Of a DNA stretch of 64,000 nucleotides, positions 36,759 through 45,511 are shown piece by piece. Both the position numbers and the translations under genes were made by a program. The DNA is from Teredinibacter purpureus. GTDB taxonomy: Bacteria > Pseudomonadota > Gammaproteobacteria > Pseudomonadales > Cellvibrionaceae. The stretch is from the NCBI RefSeq assembly GCF_014217335.1, contig NZ_CP060092.1, positions 17,501-81,500 on the forward strand, read 5' to 3'. The number at the start of each line of letters is the position of its first letter. The stretch's first letter is position 1. The notes under the pieces are model-generated. The model saw nothing but the letters and a program-made list of their open reading frames with translations, did no database searches and had not been told where the DNA came from.

Positions 36759-37672
36759 GAAATACTCCCCTCAAGGGTATTGGAGGACTGTTTTTTCTCA
36801 AGTAACGCCCACCATGCATCAAAGCTTGTATTTTCCGCTAAGTCGGTAAATTGAATATCAATTCCACCTGCACGCCATTCGCTAATAAAGGCCATGACTT
36901 GTACGGAATCTAACCCGTAGTCCATAAGACTTTCGCTTGAATCGAACGCTTCTTCCGGCTCATCAATCAAGCCTAGAATAGTGTTCAATAAATCGTTCCG
37001 CGTAAGCATCTTAGCGTTGCCGATAGTACTTTTTTTTGCCGTTAGCGTTTCCTTTAACGCGTCACAGCTAACCACTTTCCCACAGCAAGACGCCACATAC
37101 TCTATGGCCTTTTGATGATGTACAGCGGAGAAATCCGCTATACCATCTGCAACCATAAAGGGCTGAATATCACGCATAAAAGCATCGGCAGCCGTGAGCT
37201 GGCAACCGATATGCCCGTAGATTCCAACAATAATTAATTGATCTCTGCCCCAACGCCGCATGCGACTTTCAAGATCCGATTTTTGAAACGCACTATAGCG
37301 ATGCTTCACCAATGTAGTATCGCTCGCCTTGGGCGCCAACAACGACACGATAGGTGTTCGCTCGGGCCGATTATTAATACCGGCACCCCACATGTCATTC
37401 AACAACCCACGGCTACTGTGATTCTCGTCCGGTTGCTGTGCTGTGTACACCACGGGAATACCACGCTCATCACAATGCGAACGGATGGCATTTATGTTGT
37501 CAATTACACGCGTCATTAAAGGGTTGTCTGTCCCATAAAAATCCACGAAATAATCTTGCATGTCGTGAATTAACAGCACCGCTCGCGAATGATCTAACGT
37601 CCAATTCACTTTGTTTTTAGGGAGTGATTGCGCACTGGGTAATGCGTAGTGATTAAGTGCAGGTATTGTCAT
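36755..37672 (-). CDS. entB: Isochorismatase with C-terminal aryl carrier domain
   Basis: Bifunctional EntB: hydrolyses isochorismate to 2,3-dihydro-DHB and carries DHB on its C-terminal ArCP. ATG 37672 (305 residues, MTIPALNHYALP) aligns with E. coli EntB MAIPKLQAYALP and clears the entE stop by 19 bp; an upstream frame to 37705 would overlap entE. The isochorismatase core has VLLIHDMQDYF and GIYGHIGCQLTA; the carrier motif is MDYGLDSVQVM, near residue 255, with the phosphopantetheine Ser. Overlaps the downstream NRPS gene by 4 bp. Confidence 0.93.
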   Translation of the reverse strand: MTIPALNHYALPSAQSLPKNKVNWTLDHSRAVLLIHDMQDYFVDFYGTDNPLMTRVIDNINAIRSHCDERGIPVVYTAQQPDENHSSRGLLNDMWGAGINNRPERTPIVSLLAPKASDTTLVKHRYSAFQKSDLESRMRRWGRDQLIIVGIYGHIGCQLTAADAFMRDIQPFMVADGIADFSAVHHQKAIEYVASCCGKVVSCDALKETLTAKKSTIGNAKMLTRNDLLNTILGLIDEPEEAFDSSESLMDYGLDSVQVMAFISEWRAGGIDIQFTDLAENTSFDAWWALLEKKQSSNTLEGSIS

Positions 37673-37691
37673 AGTTTTTCCACAGAATATT

Positions 37692-39323
37692 TTATGCGCA
37701 CGCAAGCGCTTGCTTCGCCAGCTGGCGCTTATTTACTTTCCCAACAGGGGTTAACGGAAATTGTTCGACAAACTCAAAACGGTCGGGCACTTTGTAGGCG
37801 GCGATACCCAAATTTCTGAGATATCGCCTAATCGCTACGGGGCGAGGTTGCGCACAATTCACGTGAGTAATTACAAATACACAGGTTTTTTCGCCCATTC
37901 TTTCGTCCGGAATAGGCACAATTGCAGCATTCGCAATACACTCATGTTTGAGCAAAAGATTTTCAATTTCTGCGGCGGCAATTTTTTCGCCTCCACGATT
38001 AATCTGTTCTTTTATGCGACCAACCACTTGCAGATCACCTTCAGTCGTTTTACGCACTAGATCTCCAGTTAGGTAATACCCTTGTGAATCAAACGCCTGC
38101 TGATTATGCTCGGGAGCATTGAAGTACCCCCTTACGGTATAAGGCCCCTGCGTTGCAAGCTGGCCTATTTCACCCTCGTCAACACACTCGCCGCTCTCAT
38201 TCACCACTTTCAATTCATCGTGCTCGGACATGGGCCGCCCCTGACAATGATTCACCCGTGCCTCGCTATCACTGAGACGGGTATAGTTCACCAAGCCTTC
38301 GGCCATGCCGAAAACTTGCTGTAACTTACAGCCAAATCTAACCGGAACTTGTGCCGCTGTTTCGGGGCTTAAGGCGGCACCGCCTACCTGAATAAAATCT
38401 AGGCTGGGCAAATGAGTATTGTGAAGCTGTTGGCACTGCAACCATAGAATAAGTGCGGGCGGAACAAGTGAAACGACCGTAATGCAATGCTTCTCAATTA
38501 ACTCAAAACAATAATCGGGGCTTGGGTTATCACCCAACACTACGGTACCACCGGCCATAAAAACGCCGAGCGCTCCAGGAGAACTCAACACAAAGTTGTG
38601 GGCTGCTGGAAGGGCACAGAGGTAGCGTGTTGTCGTATTAAAGCCACATACACCTACACTTTCTCGCACACTGTATTCGTAATCATTATGTGTGCGAGGA
38701 ATAAGTTTTGGTGTGCCGGTGGAACCACCGGAGAGCTGAAAAAAAGCGACCTCATCTGCCGGGCTCGCGTTAAAGCTGTCATCGCTTATCGACGCAACAA
38801 CACTGCAGCACGCTTCAAGACTTTCGCCCTGCCAGCTGCGCCCAGAGAGAACAACATGTCGAATAGACGGATAATCAGCAACAAGCGATGCGATAAAATC
38901 ATCGCCCGAAAACAATGCGTGCTCTGCACTACCAATAATAAGCGTTGGTTTTAATTGCTGACAGTAACTGCTTAGCTCAAATTTATTGTGGCTCATTAAT
39001 GCGTTAACCGGTGCAACACCGATTTTTAAGAGCGCAAAGAAAACGCAATAAAACTCAGCAATGTTAGGTAGCTGCACTACGGCCGTATCACCTACGGTTA
39101 ATCCCCGTGCGCTTAGGTTCCGGGCCATGTTCGTTGAGCGCTCGTCGAGCATGGCGTAGCTCCACTCTCGATCACCGCAGACAATCGCCGTGCGCTCCGG
39201 CCATGACGCTACCGAACGTGCCAATATTGCAATGAGTGGCTCATCTCGCCAGCACCCTTGTTCGCGATAATGTGCAGCTAACATGTCGGGCCAACGCGTA
39301 AAAGGGAGGAGCGTCGAACTCAT
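37692..39323 (-). CDS. entE: 2,3-dihydroxybenzoate-AMP ligase
   Basis: 543 residues. Stand-alone adenylation enzyme that activates DHB as acyl-AMP and loads the EntB carrier domain. Adenylate-forming motifs: FFQLSGGSTGTPKLIPRTHNDY near 190-210, FGMAEGLVNYTRL near 330, YLTGDLVR near 415 and a C-terminal Lys in TPVGKVNKR. The N-terminus TRWPDMLAAHYREQGCWRDEPL matches EntE/DhbE. It overlaps entC by 4 bp and precedes entB. Confidence 0.94.
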   Translation of the reverse strand: MSSTLLPFTRWPDMLAAHYREQGCWRDEPLIAILARSVASWPERTAIVCGDREWSYAMLDERSTNMARNLSARGLTVGDTAVVQLPNIAEFYCVFFALLKIGVAPVNALMSHNKFELSSYCQQLKPTLIIGSAEHALFSGDDFIASLVADYPSIRHVVLSGRSWQGESLEACCSVVASISDDSFNASPADEVAFFQLSGGSTGTPKLIPRTHNDYEYSVRESVGVCGFNTTTRYLCALPAAHNFVLSSPGALGVFMAGGTVVLGDNPSPDYCFELIEKHCITVVSLVPPALILWLQCQQLHNTHLPSLDFIQVGGAALSPETAAQVPVRFGCKLQQVFGMAEGLVNYTRLSDSEARVNHCQGRPMSEHDELKVVNESGECVDEGEIGQLATQGPYTVRGYFNAPEHNQQAFDSQGYYLTGDLVRKTTEGDLQVVGRIKEQINRGGEKIAAAEIENLLLKHECIANAAIVPIPDERMGEKTCVFVITHVNCAQPRPVAIRRYLRNLGIAAYKVPDRFEFVEQFPLTPVGKVNKRQLAKQALACA

Positions 39324-40555
39324 AATGGCGCATTACCCGACAAGCCCATGGCTCGCAACATAGTGGCCAGCTTAGCTTGTGTTTCTAGCCACTCTTTTTC
39401 CGGCTGAGACCCTAAAACAATACCGGCACCAGCGAACAGCTGAATAGATTGTTGCTGCACTTGGCCACACCGAATGGCAATGGCCCAATCGCCATTACCG
39501 TTCGCATCACACCAACCCACAATGCCGGTAAATAAATGCCGATCATAATTTTCGAGCGACAGAAGCGCCTCTTTCGCTTCCTTCGTGGGAAAGCCACACA
39601 CCGCAGGCGTAGGATGCAGCGCACACGCCAATGTTAAACTGGTGACTTCTGGGTTTTTTAGCCAACCTTGCAGGCGCGTTGATAAGTGCCACATAGCCGG
39701 CGTAGACACTAACGAAGGGGTTGCGGGAACATCGAGCGATACGCAATAGGGGGCTAGATTACGTTTAATATCATCGACAACAAGACGATGCTCCCGCAAA
39801 TCTTTTTCTGACGTCAATAATCGCTCGCTTACCAAGCAATCTTTACTGGGATCAGATTCTCTCGCAATGGAACCCGCTAACGGATTCGCCTGGAGCTCCA
39901 TACCGTGCCGACGCACGAGCAACTCAGGGCTTGCGCCCATAAAAATACTGCCGTCTTCAAGTGGCACAGAAAAATAATGGCTCGCGGGATTTTGCTGAAC
40001 AATCGCTCCCATCAACTTAACCGGATCAACGGGCGCACTTAACACCATATCCAAACGCCGAGACAATACCGATTTTTGTAACTCACCTGCCTCAAATTGC
40101 CTTACCAATGCAGTAACGGCATCCCTGTACCCACGCTCATCGGGCGCACTAGTTGCGTCAACAAGCGACACCTCTTGCTGACCACCTTGCAACGCTTGAA
40201 AATCGGAGGCGGGCAAAAAACGATGACTCTTGGGCACAAAAAGATGTGAAGGCTTACGCGTATCAAAAGGTATGGCACCCACTACAACGGGAGACAATTG
40301 CCCCGCAGCTCTTGCCGCCGACAACGCCTCTTTCACCGCCGAATGAAAGCTCTCCTGGCTTCCGTTCTCATCCGTTACAGGCAAGCGAATGGATTGACTT
40401 CGCCCAGAAGCAATGAGCCCAACCTGACCGGTTGCCAGTAAACAATCATTTAACGGGTTAAATTGACTTAACGACGAAGCCGTAAGTTCATTCGCATTCA
40501 CTGCGTTACGCGGTGTGCGAACCGGTTCAATAGTACTCGCGTCTGCTAGGCTCAT
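39320..40555 (-). CDS. entC: Isochorismate synthase
   Basis: 411 residues. Converts chorismate to isochorismate, the first committed step to DHB. Chorismate-binding motifs are in place: FMGASPELLVRR, NPLAGS, HPTPAVCGFPT, GWCDANGNGDWAIAIRC and FAGAGIVLGSQPEKEW. The start at 40555 is supported by GGGGGAG upstream. It leads the entC-entE-entB-NRPS-entA-NRPS operon, behind a Fur box 168 bp upstream. A hairpin (TCTCTC/GAGAGA, 40669-40686) lies in the leader. Confidence 0.94.
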   Translation of the reverse strand: MSLADASTIEPVRTPRNAVNANELTASSLSQFNPLNDCLLATGQVGLIASGRSQSIRLPVTDENGSQESFHSAVKEALSAARAAGQLSPVVVGAIPFDTRKPSHLFVPKSHRFLPASDFQALQGGQQEVSLVDATSAPDERGYRDAVTALVRQFEAGELQKSVLSRRLDMVLSAPVDPVKLMGAIVQQNPASHYFSVPLEDGSIFMGASPELLVRRHGMELQANPLAGSIARESDPSKDCLVSERLLTSEKDLREHRLVVDDIKRNLAPYCVSLDVPATPSLVSTPAMWHLSTRLQGWLKNPEVTSLTLACALHPTPAVCGFPTKEAKEALLSLENYDRHLFTGIVGWCDANGNGDWAIAIRCGQVQQQSIQLFAGAGIVLGSQPEKEWLETQAKLATMLRAMGLSGNAPL

Positions 40556-40722
40556 GATTTATCGCTCCCCCAAAGGGCGTATAACACTCGGTCTTTTATG
40601 GATGAAAAAAGAAATCTTTCCCACACAGCAGCATGGCTCTCGCAACACTTAACGTGCGAACAAACATCTCTCTCAAAAGCGAGAGAAATGTAACACTCCA
40701 AAGATACGATGTAAATACAAAC

Positions 40723-40741
40723 GATAACGATTAGCATTACG
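40723..40741. promoter_or_regulatory. Fur box upstream of the entC operon
   Basis: GATAACGATTAGCATTACG matches the 19-bp Fur consensus at 14 of 19 positions and is the only such site in the entC leader region. It lies 168 bp before entC. Confidence 0.65.
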
Positions 40742-40854
40742 AATAACGTTTAGGCGCGCCCTCCTTCTTTTTCTGGCGCACAACCCAACTAAAAAGTAAC
40801 GTGTAGCCGAAAGCTGCTACCGAGCAGAACGTTTTAACGGCATAGAAATAGACG

Positions 40855-40895
40855 CGGCATAACCTGTCGCCTTGAATAGGCGATAGGTTATGCCG
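40855..40895. repeat. Large hairpin after the PepSY gene
   Basis: CGGCATAACCTGTCGCC (40855-40871) pairs with GGCGATAGGTTATGCCG (40879-40895), a 17-bp stem with a single G/T position and a 7-nt loop. No T-run follows on either strand, so it is not a classic terminator. It lies 30 bp downstream of the PepSY gene and may block or stabilise the 3' end. The rest of the 40556-40924 gap holds only the entC leader and Fur box. Confidence 0.6.
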
Positions 40896-40924
40896 GAAGA
40901 GACGAAGAATTTAGATGAAAGAAC

Positions 40925-42589
40925 TTAGATAACGCGCACCGGACGGGCGGCGTGTAGTATTTTCGAGCGTAGGCGATAGCCTGCATACAACAAGAAAACA
41001 CTCGCAAGCAACGCAAAAGCATCAACCGCTAAAGATGATAAGTTTATATGCACCCACAGGGATAATTCAGGCCACAAAAAAGCTAATGAGGAGGTCGCCG
41101 GAACGGCCAGCCAAACCACACTCGCAAGCAACATTAGCTGGTACGATGCTTTACGCCCCCCAACTAAAAACGCCCATGCGTTGACCGCGAGAAAAACCAC
41201 GTAGTACACCCAAAGGTAGCCATACCCAACCTCCTGACTATAAAGCTGCAACCACTTGCTGGCCGCCAAACATGCGCCCACGCCGGTAACCGAACCCAAG
41301 CACACACCCGAGGTAAGCGCCGAAAGAAATCTAACGCCCTTCGGCTCACTATCACCGAATGGGACTTCGGCCAATTTTTTACGGCGTTTTTCTAACCACA
41401 GCACGTTACCACTAAAAAATAAAAACGCACCCGCAAGCCCAAGCGTAAAGTACAACCAACGTGTAACGTTGCCACCAAAACTACCAAAATGTAACGAGAA
41501 TAGTTTACCCACAACCGCATTCCACGGGTCTGCCTTACCGGGAATAACGCTTGAAGCATTTAATTCACCGGTAAACGGATTTAGGCCCATAAACGCTGCA
41601 TGTGCACCTCGTACCATATGCGCAGGGCTCTCTAACGACACTAATACCATGGGGCGAGGTGAATTTAAATTCATGTAGGCTAGCTCAGCAATACGGAAGC
41701 CCGGCGCCACCTGATGAACACGTTCTGTAATATCAGAAACCGGTAAGAGCGTAGAAAGAGCTGGTACCCCTCCAATAACCAGAGGAGCACGCCCAAATAA
41801 AGGTTTATCGCCGTAGGCCGCCCAACTTAAACCACCGTAAAACTGATCGTGAAAAGCAAACCCAATAGCGGTGATACAGATAACAAGGTGAAAGGGCAAA
41901 CTCGTCACGCCGATAATGTTGTGCGCATCTAACCAAAACCGGCGCTTACTTTTCTGGGTGCGCAACCGAAGAAAATTTTTGGCTAAAGTAGGCAACAAAA
42001 TAATCAACCCCGATACCAGTGCTAGAAAATACAACATGGCCGCCGAACCCGTAACCCAAACCCCTAAATATTCACCACCCACTTTACTGGGAATTCCCGC
42101 GGTTTGATGGAGCATATCAATAAGCCCGCCCAGCACCGAAGGCTTCACCTTCACTACTTCGATACTATGATTGTCAGATTCAGCTTTATTTTTTGCTTCA
42201 CTTAGGGCTTCGGTTACACTTTCATTTGCGATTGCAGTTACCGCTGTATTTATATTTGCCTGCCAGCGGGTTTCCGTTAACTGTATCGTTTTACTTCGCC
42301 GATTATCTTCCGCCCAACTAATAGGGGCAGCCGAAGGATCGAACTGCAATTTAAACCCCGTGCGCGCGGCTGGATATTGAGCCAATACTTCGTCAACTAA
42401 AAATTGTAACTGTTCCGTTTCGATAGAAGTTTGAAGGCTCGACGGCGGGGTGCTCCATTGATTAATAGGTGCCTTGAACATATTAATAGCGCCGGCGAAA
42501 AACGCGATAAATAATACGAGACCCGAGACGATGCCCACCCAGGTATGCACCGTTAGATAGGTTCGCACTATGTCTGCGCGAATTTTCAT
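40925..42589 (-). CDS. PepSY-associated membrane protein, putative iron-siderophore/haem reductase
   Basis: 554 residues from ATG 42589, which overlaps the stop of the upstream gene as ATGA; a frame reaching 42619 is less likely. A PepSY_TM type protein: N-terminal helix TYLTVHTWVGIVSGLVLFIAFFAGAINMF, a periplasmic part with PepSY-like motifs, helices around 180-205 and 235-255 (HNIIGVTSLPFHLVICITAIGFAF), and four or more C-terminal helices with His residues that could bind haem. Such proteins are iron-regulated (PiuB/FsrB-like) and are thought to reduce ferric siderophores. The operon with DUF3649, DUF3325 and a TonB receptor fits that role. Confidence 0.82.
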   Translation of the reverse strand: MKIRADIVRTYLTVHTWVGIVSGLVLFIAFFAGAINMFKAPINQWSTPPSSLQTSIETEQLQFLVDEVLAQYPAARTGFKLQFDPSAAPISWAEDNRRSKTIQLTETRWQANINTAVTAIANESVTEALSEAKNKAESDNHSIEVVKVKPSVLGGLIDMLHQTAGIPSKVGGEYLGVWVTGSAAMLYFLALVSGLIILLPTLAKNFLRLRTQKSKRRFWLDAHNIIGVTSLPFHLVICITAIGFAFHDQFYGGLSWAAYGDKPLFGRAPLVIGGVPALSTLLPVSDITERVHQVAPGFRIAELAYMNLNSPRPMVLVSLESPAHMVRGAHAAFMGLNPFTGELNASSVIPGKADPWNAVVGKLFSLHFGSFGGNVTRWLYFTLGLAGAFLFFSGNVLWLEKRRKKLAEVPFGDSEPKGVRFLSALTSGVCLGSVTGVGACLAASKWLQLYSQEVGYGYLWVYYVVFLAVNAWAFLVGGRKASYQLMLLASVVWLAVPATSSLAFLWPELSLWVHINLSSLAVDAFALLASVFLLYAGYRLRSKILHAARPVRVI

Positions 42590-42891
42590 ACCTGTGACTC
42601 CATCAGCATTCGACAACACAGCAAAACGCCGTATAGCACGCCATTAATTCCGCCCAACCAAAAAAACGCCTGCGCCGCACTGCGAAAAAGATACACCAAA
42701 CTCCAGCACACCATCATGATAGGCGGCATTACCCACATATTAAATTGCACTTTATGCGGCGTATCAATACCACCGGGGCCCAGCCAAGCGAAAAGACTCG
42801 ATAGCGCTAACGCTAACAAAAAACCCATTACAAGGCCTAAGCAATTCTTACCCCACCAATCGACGGTACTCGCCTTAATGTTCACGCGCAT
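42586..42891 (-). CDS. DUF3649 membrane protein
   Basis: 101 residues with three membrane helices (about 17-38, 50-68, 76-95). The pattern GPGGIDTPHKVQFNMWVMPPIMMVCWSLVYLFRSA is characteristic of the DUF3649 family, which sits between DUF3325 and PepSY proteins in iron-regulated loci of pseudomonads and xanthomonads. The gene begins directly after the preceding stop and its own stop overlaps the PepSY start, so all three are translationally coupled. Biochemical function unknown. Confidence 0.78.
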   Translation of the reverse strand: MRVNIKASTVDWWGKNCLGLVMGFLLALALSSLFAWLGPGGIDTPHKVQFNMWVMPPIMMVCWSLVYLFRSAAQAFFWLGGINGVLYGVLLCCRMLMESQV

Positions 42892-43161
42892 TTATTTCAA
42901 ACCTATTATGTGTACTCTTTTTAACATCGGCAAAAAAGGCACCACACAACCACTACACATACAGGTTGTGAGCCACATAAAACATGCAGCAGGCCCACTA
43001 AGCTGAGCAATAAATGCCGCTAAGCATAGGAGTTGATACCCCGCCAACAACCAACGCCACGGATAACTCGGCATCGGCCGTTTTAGCATTTGTTGATGCT
43101 GAAGCGTGAGATAAAAAAAGCCGCAACCCAGAATTGTTGCGGCAACGGTTAATAAAAGCAT
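42892..43161 (-). CDS. DUF3325 membrane protein
   Basis: 89 residues with three short membrane helices: LLLTVAATILGCGFFYLTL, WLLAGYQLLCLAAFIAQL and a Cys-rich AACFMWLTTCMCSGCVVPFL. Matches the DUF3325 type found upstream of DUF3649/PepSY. Its stop abuts the next start codon. An AGGATA ribosome site precedes ATG 43161. Function unknown. Confidence 0.75.
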   Translation of the reverse strand: MLLLTVAATILGCGFFYLTLQHQQMLKRPMPSYPWRWLLAGYQLLCLAAFIAQLSGPAACFMWLTTCMCSGCVVPFLPMLKRVHIIGLK

Positions 43162-43177
43162 GGATACATATCCTATC

Positions 43178-43200
43178 GCCCCCCATAAAAAATGGGGGGC
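43178..43200. repeat. Hairpin between the TonB receptor and DUF3325 genes
   Basis: GCCCCCCAT and ATGGGGGGC form a perfect 9-bp inverted repeat around AAAAA. It falls within a 47-bp gap inside the operon and has no T-run, so it is more likely an mRNA-processing or stability element that separates receptor from downstream expression. Confidence 0.6.
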
Positions 43201-43208
43201 CTACAGTA

Positions 43209-45161
43209 TTAGAAACGGTATGCGAGAGACGCCACCACTTCGCGACCCATTGCAGGGTAACCAACATAAGTATTTGAGGGCGCACCCAAGTAGGTGTAAG
43301 TCGCGTGATCGTAATAGAATTCGTTCAACAAATTATTAACCGTAAGCGATACCGTTAAACTGCTGACCGGTGACCAATTCCCATACGCTTTTACCACTGA
43401 ATAGGATTCTTTATCCGGCGCACCTTCTACCACAGAATTTTTTTCGCTTTCAACAAAACGTACATTTACACCGTATTGCAACGATTGGCTGCCCGAAAAC
43501 TCTAACGCGCCTAACCAGGTGCGACCAATGGTTGTACCTAAACCCATATTGCGGTCTGAAAGAGGCTCGCCATTCAAGGTATTATCGGCATCCCAAACAC
43601 CGAGTGTTGCCGTGATATTGTCGAAGTTGTATCCTGCTTCAAATTCGTAACCCTCTACTTTGGCATCACCAACATTGCGCCAATAACCCCATACATCACC
43701 ACCGGTGTATTCTACATCAATAAAGTTTTCAATATTCTGTTCGTACAGTGTCGCGCGAGCAAACATATTATTCTTTTCGTAGGCAATGCCTAGCTCTATA
43801 TTGTCTGCTTTTTCAGACTCGAGCGTTCCATCATGTAAATACAAACCGCTGAAAAACGCTTCGCGTATAGTGACACCTCTAAACGCTTGTGCATAAGCCA
43901 CGCGCAACTCCAACGAATCTGTCACTTCAAAGGCAGCGCTTAGGTTAGGGCTAATACCTGAATCTGAGATGTCCACGCCATCACTCACACCGCTGTCGCC
44001 TTCAAGGCTATAACTATCGTAACGAATACCCGCGGCTATATTGAGCTGCGGTGTTGCCGCCCAGTTATCTTGCACGTAAACACCGGTGACCGAAGCACTT
44101 TGCTCTGTTGTACCCCACGCAAACGGTGGCGTCGCATTTTGTGCTGAAGTTAAGTTATCTGCACGGTAGTCAATGCCGTAGGTAATATTCTGGCTACCGA
44201 CGCTTGTACTATTACGTACGTCAAAACCGATACTACCAAAATCACCTTCACCGTAAATTACATCCGCGTTTTGACGCTGAACTTTGAAGTCTGAGTCGTT
44301 TGTATAAGCGGTTATATGAAGGTCAACCGCCTCGCTCGACGGATCAAAACCATAATTTATTGATACCGTATTACGATTTAACTCTTGGTCTGATAACTGA
44401 AAACGACCGGCATAATTAGTGAGGTTTGGGCGCTCATAAGTTGTTGCCGAATCAGCCACATTTTCCAAGGTGAAGTCGAAGCTGTGATGGCCCGCACCCG
44501 AATTTAGTTTTAAAAAGCTACGGTCATGCTGGTAGGGCGTAGCCTCAACCACATCACCGTTTCCATCGGCGTAGTCTTTGCGATCTTCGCCTGAAAAACC
44601 AACAATAACACCGGTGTTATCGGAAAGACGGCCATACGCAGAACCCGTAATTTTAGAACCGTTATCGCCATTGGCCATGTAGGTCCCTTTTACCAAAGCC
44701 CCTACATTCGCATCATCCTCTAACATGTCAAACGCATTTTTCAAGGTAACGCGCAATGCTCCTGTTAACGCGCCAGCGCCATTAGTGGCGGCGCCTGCAC
44801 CCGCATCCAATTCAATACGCTTTATAAATTCCGGCTCCAACTGTACGCGGGCCTGGTGGTGATACAGTTCGCCGGGGCTTTGCGCGCCATCAACCGTGAC
44901 ATTCAGCATCACATCTTCAAAGCCCCGCACGTAAATTTTCTGTGCGGTTGCAGACCCGCCGCCAACCGCGACGGAAGACTGGTTCGAAAAAATATCTTCG
45001 AGTGTTGCCGCCTGAATACGCTGCAGCGCCTCATCGTCCAGCAGCATGTTACCGGGCTCTCTTTCGCCTACGACCAGTACTGTTTCAATACTTTCTTGCG
45101 CAAAACTGGGTAACACAATTGACGCTATGGCAGCGCTTAGAAGGGACGTCTTTTTGATCAT
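43209..45161 (-). CDS. TonB-dependent iron/siderophore or haem receptor
   Basis: 650 residues. Signal peptide MIKKTSLLSAAIASIVLPSFA, then TonB-box-like ESIETVLVVGERE. The plug domain includes IYVRGFEDVMLNVTVDGAQSPGELYHHQARVQLEPEFIKRIELDAGAGAATNGAGALTGALRV. The barrel has FRGVTIREAFFSGLYLHDGTLESEKADNIELG and ends in a Phe after REVVASLAYRF. Start supported by AAGGAA. A Fur-type site lies about 70 bp upstream. First gene of a receptor-DUF3325-DUF3649-PepSY operon. The ligand may be the DHB siderophore made next door, another siderophore, or haem. Confidence 0.85.
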   Translation of the reverse strand: MIKKTSLLSAAIASIVLPSFAQESIETVLVVGEREPGNMLLDDEALQRIQAATLEDIFSNQSSVAVGGGSATAQKIYVRGFEDVMLNVTVDGAQSPGELYHHQARVQLEPEFIKRIELDAGAGAATNGAGALTGALRVTLKNAFDMLEDDANVGALVKGTYMANGDNGSKITGSAYGRLSDNTGVIVGFSGEDRKDYADGNGDVVEATPYQHDRSFLKLNSGAGHHSFDFTLENVADSATTYERPNLTNYAGRFQLSDQELNRNTVSINYGFDPSSEAVDLHITAYTNDSDFKVQRQNADVIYGEGDFGSIGFDVRNSTSVGSQNITYGIDYRADNLTSAQNATPPFAWGTTEQSASVTGVYVQDNWAATPQLNIAAGIRYDSYSLEGDSGVSDGVDISDSGISPNLSAAFEVTDSLELRVAYAQAFRGVTIREAFFSGLYLHDGTLESEKADNIELGIAYEKNNMFARATLYEQNIENFIDVEYTGGDVWGYWRNVGDAKVEGYEFEAGYNFDNITATLGVWDADNTLNGEPLSDRNMGLGTTIGRTWLGALEFSGSQSLQYGVNVRFVESEKNSVVEGAPDKESYSVVKAYGNWSPVSSLTVSLTVNNLLNEFYYDHATYTYLGAPSNTYVGYPAMGREVVASLAYRF

Positions 45162-45511
45162 TTCAAATTCCTTGGGGGGACGTAATAATAGAAAATAAAC
45201 TCAATTGCTGCGAATGATAATGCAACTGAGAACAATTCTCAATCAGAGTTTGGGTTCTATTGTCATCAAACATCACTATGGCCCCTGCCTTTCATTGCTA
45301 AGGTATTTAAGATTCACAAACGGGTTATCCACTCAAAAGCGCATAAGATCACGCCTTGAAATAGGCGTAAGAGGCTTGGTTATTCAGCAAAAGCGTGCAC
45401 TTACTTACGGCCAAAGTCCCTTCATTAAAAGGGATAGGCTTCCGGCACCAAAAGTATCGAACGCGCGACGACGAAGGCGCCGCGTTAAACGCCTATAAGT
45501 GGGCGGGCCGG
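45162..45511. other. Intergenic region before the TonB receptor
   Basis: 350 bp containing the Fur-type site at 45227-45241 and otherwise no gene. A 97-codon plus-strand frame here is not supported by a ribosome site or recognisable sequence. No clear T-run terminator follows the lipoprotein gene. Confidence 0.5.
45227..45241. promoter_or_regulatory. Fur-type site upstream of the TonB receptor
   Basis: TGAGAACAATTCTCA is a 7-1-7 inverted repeat with one mismatch in the arms, close to the TGATAAT-N-ATTATCA form of the Fur site. It is preceded by AATGATAATGC (45212-45222), which could add an overlapping half site. Confidence 0.6.

Noticed and set aside
40552..40737. 61-codon frame whose stop overlaps the entC start
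   Set aside because: Its start codon lies inside the Fur box, so the iron-regulated transcript would not include it; no ribosome site.
45205..45498. 97-codon plus-strand frame before the TonB receptor
   Set aside because: Starts within the Fur-type site, has no ribosome site and very basic random-like sequence.
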